Shown here piece after piece: positions 40,101-44,246 of a stretch of 44,246 nucleotides of DNA (position 1 is its first letter; each line of letters opens with the position of its first letter). This DNA comes from an uncultured Candidatus Marinamargulisbacteria bacterium. GTDB taxonomy: Bacteria; Margulisbacteria; Riflemargulisbacteria; GWF2-35-9. Location of the stretch: positions 1 to 44,246 of the forward strand of contig CAIWAN010000082.1 in the NCBI GenBank assembly GCA_903910705.1. The letters are read 5' to 3'. Under the pieces are notes generated by a model that was not told the DNA's origin, searched no databases, and saw nothing but the letters and a program-made list of their open reading frames with translations. Both the position numbers and the translations under genes were made by a program.

Positions 40101-42511
40101 ACAATCTATCCCTATTATCGGATTGGATTTCGTACAAAAAATCATATGAAAGATGCAAAAATGAGGAGCTTCAGGAATATATTGATTCCTTAATCGTATC
40201 CGATAGTCTGACCAACATCTCAAAAATATTTGAAAAAGGTGTGGTTTACTACTGGATTAGAAATATTCTACACGAAAAGCCTTCTCTACGTGAATTCGAG
40301 TCAATTTCACACGAAAAGCTTATTAGTGCCTTTAGAGAAATCGATACGCATCAAATTGATTTAGCTAAGGCACGATTGAAATACCTTCTATACAAAAACA
40401 AACCTGATACTAATTGGGAAGGAAGCAACACTTCCGAACTCGGATTTCTACAACGACAATTTAGATTAAAAAAGAGACACGCATCATTGAGAAGGATATT
40501 TTCAACTGCACCAAAGTATATTCAAAGCCTTACTCCTTGTTTTTTAATGAGTCCGTTATCTTTATCCCAATTTATCGACCCATCAATACTGCATTTTGAT
40601 ATAGTGATATTTGATGAAGCAAGCCAAATTAGCCCAGAAGATAGCTTGTGCGCATTAGTTCGTGGGGATCAGTTGGTTGTTGCTGGAGATAGCAATCAAA
40701 TGCCGCCATCGAATTATTTTAAATCTTCGTTAGGTGAAGATACGAATGAGGATGATGAGATAGAATATGAGGCTGGTGATTTAGAGAGCATACTTGATGA
40801 GCTGCTTTCTATCGGATTTAAGCAATCAACTTTAAGATGGCACTATCGCAGCAAAGATGAAACCCTAATTAATTTTTCAAATTATCACTTTTATAAAAAT
40901 CACTTAATTACATTCCCCAATTCATTTAGAGACGAAAGCTTAGGGATTCATATGAGATATATTCAAAATGGTGTCTATGACAGAGGCAAGAGCAAAACAA
41001 ATTTAAATGAAGCACGTGAAGTCGTGAAAGAAATTGTTAAGCACTATAAAACCAACTCTAGTAAGTCTTTAGGTGTCGCAGCTTTTAGCCAGAGTCAACA
41101 AAGATTAATTATGGATTTATTAGATGAGGAGTTGCGAGACAACCCAAAATATGAAGAGTGGTTTAACAAAGGTGAGGAAAAACTTTTTATTAAAAATTTA
41201 GAAACAATTCAAGGTGATGAGAGAGATGTAATCCTTATTAGCATTGGGTTCGGAAAAGATCATAACGGGAAGTTTAGCCTTCAATTTGGCCCTCTTAGTA
41301 GGGATGGCGGAGAGAGAAGGTTAAATGTTTTGATTACTCGGGCACGTTATAAGTTAGTCTTATTTTCTTCGGTACGAGCTGATGAATTTGACTTAACAAA
41401 AACGAATAGACTGGGCGTTACATTGCTCAAAAAATATCTAGAATACGCCGCGTCTGGAGACAAGTCTTTATATGATGATATTAGCTATGATCAAACAAAT
41501 ACCTTTGACGAAACGAATATTTTTGAAAAAAGTGTATATGATGATCTTTGTCAGAAAGGATATCAAGTAGTCCCTCAAGTTGGATGTTCAGGATATAAAA
41601 TTGACTTTGGAATTTTACACCCTGAAATTCCCTCAAAATTTGTTTTAGCTATCGAATGCGACGGTGCAACTTATCACTCTTCTTCTACGGCTAGAGATCG
41701 AGACAGACTTCGTCAGGCAGTATTGGAAAAACTTGGCTGGAAATTCCATCGCATTTGGTCTACTGATTGGTTCACAAATAAAGAAAGGGAGCTAAAAAAG
41801 TTAATAGCCTGTATTGATGAATCTATTAGAAATCACAACGATGAAAAACCAGTGAATATGGAGAAAGCTCCAACCATTGAAATAGCGTATTCCGCCGAAA
41901 TTGCATCATCTTCTACGGTAGAAGAAAGTTCCGCTGTAATCCCTTATAGAAGATTTGAAGTATCAAAAATAGCTAGTCAGGAGGATTTCTATGAGTTATA
42001 TCGAAATTATCCATCTTACTCAATAATAAATATTGTGTCTGAACTTATTGAACAAGTTATTGTAATTGAAGCGCCTATTCACATGAATGAATTAGCTTCT
42101 AGGGTTGCAGAATGTTTTGAGATATCGAAGGTTGGCTCTAAGGTATTAGGCGCTATAACAAAACTGGCACACTCATTGCATGTCCAAGGCAAAATATTGG
42201 TTAGAAAAAACTTTGTATATAAAGACGCACAAACGGTTAATCCTATTAGAAACCGATCAGCGGAAGGGTCGGTTATTGACCCTGATTATTTCCCTCCTGA
42301 TGAAATCGAACAAACAATCATCTTAACGCTAAATAAAGAGTTTTCAATAAATCAAGATGATCTAATTCAGAAGTCATCAAGACTTTTTGGGTTTCAGAGA
42401 TGTGGACCCAAATTATATAAAACAGTTGAGAAGGCAATAAATGGATTAGCTGAAGATAAGAATATATTCATCGAAAACGGTGTTTGTAGATTATGCTCAA
42501 CCTATTCTTGA
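37118..42511 (+). CDS. DUF4011-SF1 helicase-PD-(D/E)XK-DUF3320 defence protein (Hhe-like)
   Basis: This 1797-residue protein begins with a DUF4011 domain (WKGKLIDLTRRNNLLNFRPL). A superfamily 1 (COG1112/UPF1-like) helicase follows, with Walker A GPPGTGKS at 353-360 and Walker B IFDEASQISPED (Asp1166-Glu1167). Later motifs are LVVAGDSNQMPPSNYF, LRWHYRSKDE, IQGDERDVILISIGF and RRLNVLITRARYK. A helical insertion of about 600 residues separates the two motor halves. Residues about 1476-1570 are a Vsr/MTES_1575-like PD-(D/E)XK nuclease (YKIDFGILHP, FVLAIECDGATYHSS). The C-terminus has two winged-helix-like units of DUF3320 type. The domain order matches what I recall of the single-protein Hhe antiviral system. 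It is strongly AT-rich. Confidence 0.9.
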   Translation: MTLTEDLTKHIIEKLSNWKGKLIDLTRRNNLLNFRPLKRYSLRIVDEIPSEIFKQLVIDGDKFRFKAVPKKAIKLSAEDSDASEMEISNDIDGEEFNVNLNDTVFSEYDRDSLDTKHKDLFLQTNLLEDDLERNLKYISREAKQVMEEQGYNVLFLALGILRWYESPDSDIPYNSPILMVPVEIIKKKRKTEDGGSQKNIANDYELKITDEDVFVNLALILKLKIDFGLELDEIPEDLSTFNPIAYYKNLQSLIIKKDRWKVLNTVYLGLFSFAKFTMYKDMDKFQSLYLSNKIIQGLVQRHVSINKEIQETPANELDIRTTPHMTYQVLDADSSQQEVIEVVKAGCSLVIQGPPGTGKSQTITNIISEALAQNKTILFVSEKMAALDVVYSRLKDVGLGDYCLEVHSHKSGKLHVLGQIQSAFESQDPGNPRMPDTINSLCEIREQLNRYPKELHEPHMPLDKSVFWGLGKLASLSQTELLLSYSFERHIQISSTDLDRKIMLLSELQERVNILGNPNAHPFKASDLRYIDVLLKDKIENSLKSTANHLQISANLADILSKEINQPVTSFSDAIKLHQIIHHLSTNHCLSKELFFNADDEFFNQDFSQIGSFLELLSEKTKSFQSQYPDLVNTQMISNLESVIDEDTFKRQALALSQQINYIQNAKAELSNALLREFPSETSFESLFAAIMTVNDKEDFRKKIQVLIENIYEYSKCLMSVQSRYDASIFQENIEEILSSLKLKYGSLISRFSFSYFGLLKIIKKHLNKKEKTTYASIISDIETAIRTKNLLESINKTPYIIYTPLGILWKNEKTNIRLVDQVVNELFDLATRTQQVDSYAPTFISTIKEIWFGVDSNSEKLIDVPTQVFEIKSIKTAIDEFEKKNTKYLGNLWQGYKTDLPYMLSQINWLKEYCVIAKNWVPSDVVLEFILDSNKIPNQLSSDVSKLHTEYDEFIKGFHDLVDQLNINIDDLFDSNILDSQFAFLFALISSWFDNLSLLSDWISYKKSYERCKNEELQEYIDSLIVSDSLTNISKIFEKGVVYYWIRNILHEKPSLREFESISHEKLISAFREIDTHQIDLAKARLKYLLYKNKPDTNWEGSNTSELGFLQRQFRLKKRHASLRRIFSTAPKYIQSLTPCFLMSPLSLSQFIDPSILHFDIVIFDEASQISPEDSLCALVRGDQLVVAGDSNQMPPSNYFKSSLGEDTNEDDEIEYEAGDLESILDELLSIGFKQSTLRWHYRSKDETLINFSNYHFYKNHLITFPNSFRDESLGIHMRYIQNGVYDRGKSKTNLNEAREVVKEIVKHYKTNSSKSLGVAAFSQSQQRLIMDLLDEELRDNPKYEEWFNKGEEKLFIKNLETIQGDERDVILISIGFGKDHNGKFSLQFGPLSRDGGERRLNVLITRARYKLVLFSSVRADEFDLTKTNRLGVTLLKKYLEYAASGDKSLYDDISYDQTNTFDETNIFEKSVYDDLCQKGYQVVPQVGCSGYKIDFGILHPEIPSKFVLAIECDGATYHSSSTARDRDRLRQAVLEKLGWKFHRIWSTDWFTNKERELKKLIACIDESIRNHNDEKPVNMEKAPTIEIAYSAEIASSSTVEESSAVIPYRRFEVSKIASQEDFYELYRNYPSYSIINIVSELIEQVIVIEAPIHMNELASRVAECFEISKVGSKVLGAITKLAHSLHVQGKILVRKNFVYKDAQTVNPIRNRSAEGSVIDPDYFPPDEIEQTIILTLNKEFSINQDDLIQKSSRLFGFQRCGPKLYKTVEKAINGLAEDKNIFIENGVCRLCSTYS

Positions 42512-42529
42512 AAAGGAACTTAGTAAATA

Positions 42530-43510
42530 ATGGTGATACAAACAATCCAAGAGCTTGAAAATTCCATACGTAAATGCATAAACAACCCACGCAAGCAATA
42601 TATTCTGCTTCAGAATCACGCAACTTGGAATCAACTTTGTAGTAGCCTCGATATTATTGGTGATACAGATTACGCCCTGTCATCCTATATAAAAGACTCT
42701 GGACCTTCTGATATTGGAATGAATTACATATACATTTATGGGTTCCTTCAAGCTTTAATTCTTCAACAAGATGCTATTCGGTATTGTGCAAATGCTCTTG
42801 GTATTGTGGACGAGTTAGGAAGGAAATATAAAGGAAACCCCACATTGGAAATGGTAAGACAAATCCGTAATCGAAGTTCTGGTCATCCAATGAACTGTGA
42901 TCGGGACGCAGAAGGAGGGTCATACAATTTTATATCCCAAATTTCTATGAGCAAGTGGGGTTTTACTCTGCATTCCAGTAGACCAGAAAAGCGAACAACT
43001 GTCGAAGAGATTGATTTGCAGCGTTTATTGAAAGAACAAACAGAAATTACAACCGAAGCGTTGATCATTATTTTAGACAAGTTAACGGAGGAAGACATGA
43101 AACACAAAAAGGCCTTTGAGGGTGAAAATTTAATAGATAATATCCCTCCAACTTTGGGTTACTATTTTGAAAAAATGTACGCCGCAACATATGAAACTAA
43201 TCCTGGCCAGAAAACCTCTGCAATGCACTTGGGTAAAGTTCATTTTGATTCAGTTATGGCGGTCGTGGAAAAGATCAAAATAGAACTTACTAAGAGAGGC
43301 CTTTATCCGGCATATTCCAGTCTTAAGAATATTTTCGATGAAATCTCCTATCCATTGGCCGAATTAGAAAAATATTTTTCATCCAATAGTGGCGCAGTTA
43401 ACGACAAAACCGCGAACATATTCATTTTCTTTATTCAGCAACAAATAAATGAAGAGCTAATGGTCATGCTAAAAGAATTAGACGAAAAATATAAAGTTCA
43501 AGGAGAATGA
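42530..43510 (+). CDS. Putative HEPN-motif protein
   Basis: I do not recognise a named family. The helical first half contains IYIYGFLQALILQQDAIRYC followed by VRQIRNRSSGHPMNCD, in which Arg113-Asn114-x4-His119 fits the R-[NHD]-x(3-5)-H active-site motif of HEPN RNases, on a helix after a long helix as in that fold. The second half (about 200-326) is also helical and may be a regulatory or partner-binding region. AAAGGAAC precedes the ATG, 18 nt after the helicase stop. HEPN RNases act as toxins or effectors in many defence systems, so this may be the operon's RNA-cutting effector; that is inference from one motif and context. Confidence 0.6.
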   Translation: MVIQTIQELENSIRKCINNPRKQYILLQNHATWNQLCSSLDIIGDTDYALSSYIKDSGPSDIGMNYIYIYGFLQALILQQDAIRYCANALGIVDELGRKYKGNPTLEMVRQIRNRSSGHPMNCDRDAEGGSYNFISQISMSKWGFTLHSSRPEKRTTVEEIDLQRLLKEQTEITTEALIIILDKLTEEDMKHKKAFEGENLIDNIPPTLGYYFEKMYAATYETNPGQKTSAMHLGKVHFDSVMAVVEKIKIELTKRGLYPAYSSLKNIFDEISYPLAELEKYFSSNSGAVNDKTANIFIFFIQQQINEELMVMLKELDEKYKVQGE

Positions 43511-43517
43511 GATCACT

Positions 43518-44246
43518 ATGACCAAACCCACGCATACCCACGAAGCAGACTTTAACAAACTGGTTAGAGTGCTGGAGCAAACTCATTTTGAGTTGCAGAA
43601 GCAAGCCGCTAGATCAGTCGACATTGCCCTCGTTGTTCGCAACTGGCTCTTTGGCTGGTATATCGTCGAGTTTGAAAACGGTGGTGGCCAGCGAGAAGAT
43701 CTTTACGGGAAAAAACTAATAAGTCGCATTTCGGATGAGCTTAAACAACGAGGCATAAAGGGGTTGTCGGAAACAAATTTGCGAAAGTGCCGAGAGTTTT
43801 ATCAAGCATATTCAGAGATTCGGCAGACACTGTCTGTTAAATCTTTTTCCAGTTCGTTGATTGAACAATTGACCTCATATTTCAAGCTCGGTTGGTCGCA
43901 TTACGTAACACTAATCACGGTTAGTAATACTGAAGAGCGTCATTTCTACGAAATCGAATCTACCCAAAACAGTTGGAGCTTTCGTGAGTTGAAACGTCAA
44001 ATCGCCGCGTCCCTTTACGAGCGGTTGTCGCTGAGCCGCAACAAAGAAGAAATACGCCAGTTAGCCACTCAAGGTCTGGTCGTGGAAAAGGTCTCCGATA
44101 TTATTAAGAACCCCTACGTGCTTGAGTTCCTGAATTTGTCGGAGCAACACGCATATTCTGAGCATGAGCTAGAAACTGAGATTATCGATAAACTTGAACA
44201 CTTTCTTTTAGAATTGGGCAAAGGATTTTTATTTGAAGCACGGCAA
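43518..44246 (+). CDS. DUF1016 (YhcG-like) PD-(D/E)XK nuclease, partial
   Basis: The frame is open from ATG 43518 to the window end (243 codons, no stop). The product matches the DUF1016 N-terminal domain: ALVVRNWLFGWYIVEFENGG, then YGKKLISRISDELKQRG, LRKCREFYQAYSEIRQTL, LGWSHYVTLITVSNTEERHF and LSRNKEEIRQLATQG. The last visible residues (LEHFLLELGKGFLFEARQ) are where the C-terminal PD-(D/E)XK nuclease domain begins. Full-length members are about 340-370 residues. Such proteins are frequent in defence islands, often with type I restriction systems. It is 7 nt after the HEPN-like gene; AAGGAG lies 13 nt before the ATG. Confidence 0.88.
   Translation, partial: MTKPTHTHEADFNKLVRVLEQTHFELQKQAARSVDIALVVRNWLFGWYIVEFENGGGQREDLYGKKLISRISDELKQRGIKGLSETNLRKCREFYQAYSEIRQTLSVKSFSSSLIEQLTSYFKLGWSHYVTLITVSNTEERHFYEIESTQNSWSFRELKRQIAASLYERLSLSRNKEEIRQLATQGLVVEKVSDIIKNPYVLEFLNLSEQHAYSEHELETEIIDKLEHFLLELGKGFLFEARQ

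Noticed and set aside
35320-44246. CRISPR array near the CARF gene
   Set aside because: I looked for regularly spaced direct repeats around the CARF gene and through the island and saw none; no cas1, cas2 or effector motif either.

Overview
The window is bacterial chromosome, read with the standard code, densely packed and mostly near 45-50% GC by eye. The organism cannot be named from the sequence. It mixes Gram-positive-like traits with signs of an outer membrane. The Gram-positive-like traits are an RNase J, an LCP-family wall ligase with a LytR_C domain, an Amj-type lipid II flippase, and a gene order rpsO-pnp-M16 peptidase-dut ... dapB-asd-dapA-rnj that resembles Bacillota. The outer-membrane sign is a complete inner-membrane Mla set (mlaE-mlaF-mlaD). 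A diderm lineage branching near Bacillota, or a candidate phylum such as Margulisbacteria, would fit; this is inference only.

Layout. 1-441: edge of an IS630-like transposase gene and a decayed coding remnant. 442-5994: ileS, a short ketoacyl-synthase homologue and an LCP protein with an inserted coiled coil. 5996-8169 (minus): queD, amj and an unrecognised protein built of four ~80-residue repeats. 8268-11855: a poly-HAMP chemoreceptor and a family 2 glycosyltransferase. 11893-22081: a long plus-strand run for RNA turnover (rpsO, pnp, rnj), lysine/diaminopimelate synthesis (dapB, asd, dapA), dut, a peptidase, a methyltransferase and queH, with a RelE-type toxin-antitoxin pair lodged between dut and dapB. 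22270-25891: an Rpn-type nuclease followed by mlaE, mlaF and mlaD. 25981-31829: a small unknown gene, trpB-trpA (minus), a single-domain response regulator, an unknown gene, pdxA-rsmA (minus), a secreted MORN-like protein and a SWIB-domain protein. 32040-32960: a HigBA-type pair and tRNA-Ala(GGC).

33024 to the end looks like a mobile island beside the tRNA. It holds a large serine recombinase and a DprA/SLOG-like protein (visibly GC-rich). These are followed by a visibly AT-rich, co-directional defence-like operon: a Csa3-like CARF-wHTH regulator, an Mrr-type restriction endonuclease, a 1797-residue DUF4011/SF1 helicase/PD-(D/E)XK/DUF3320 protein, a protein with a HEPN-type RNase motif, and a DUF1016 (YhcG-like) nuclease cut by the window end. 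No CRISPR array or cas effector is visible. A nucleotide-sensing CARF regulator placed directly before a helicase, nuclease and HEPN set is the best candidate here for an undescribed system.

A second theme is transcription. Many genes have a good -10 box only 6-11 nt before the start codon, often with a -35 box 17-18 bp further up and no Shine-Dalgarno sequence, which predicts leaderless or nearly leaderless mRNAs. Genes inside operons more often carry ordinary ribosome binding sites.
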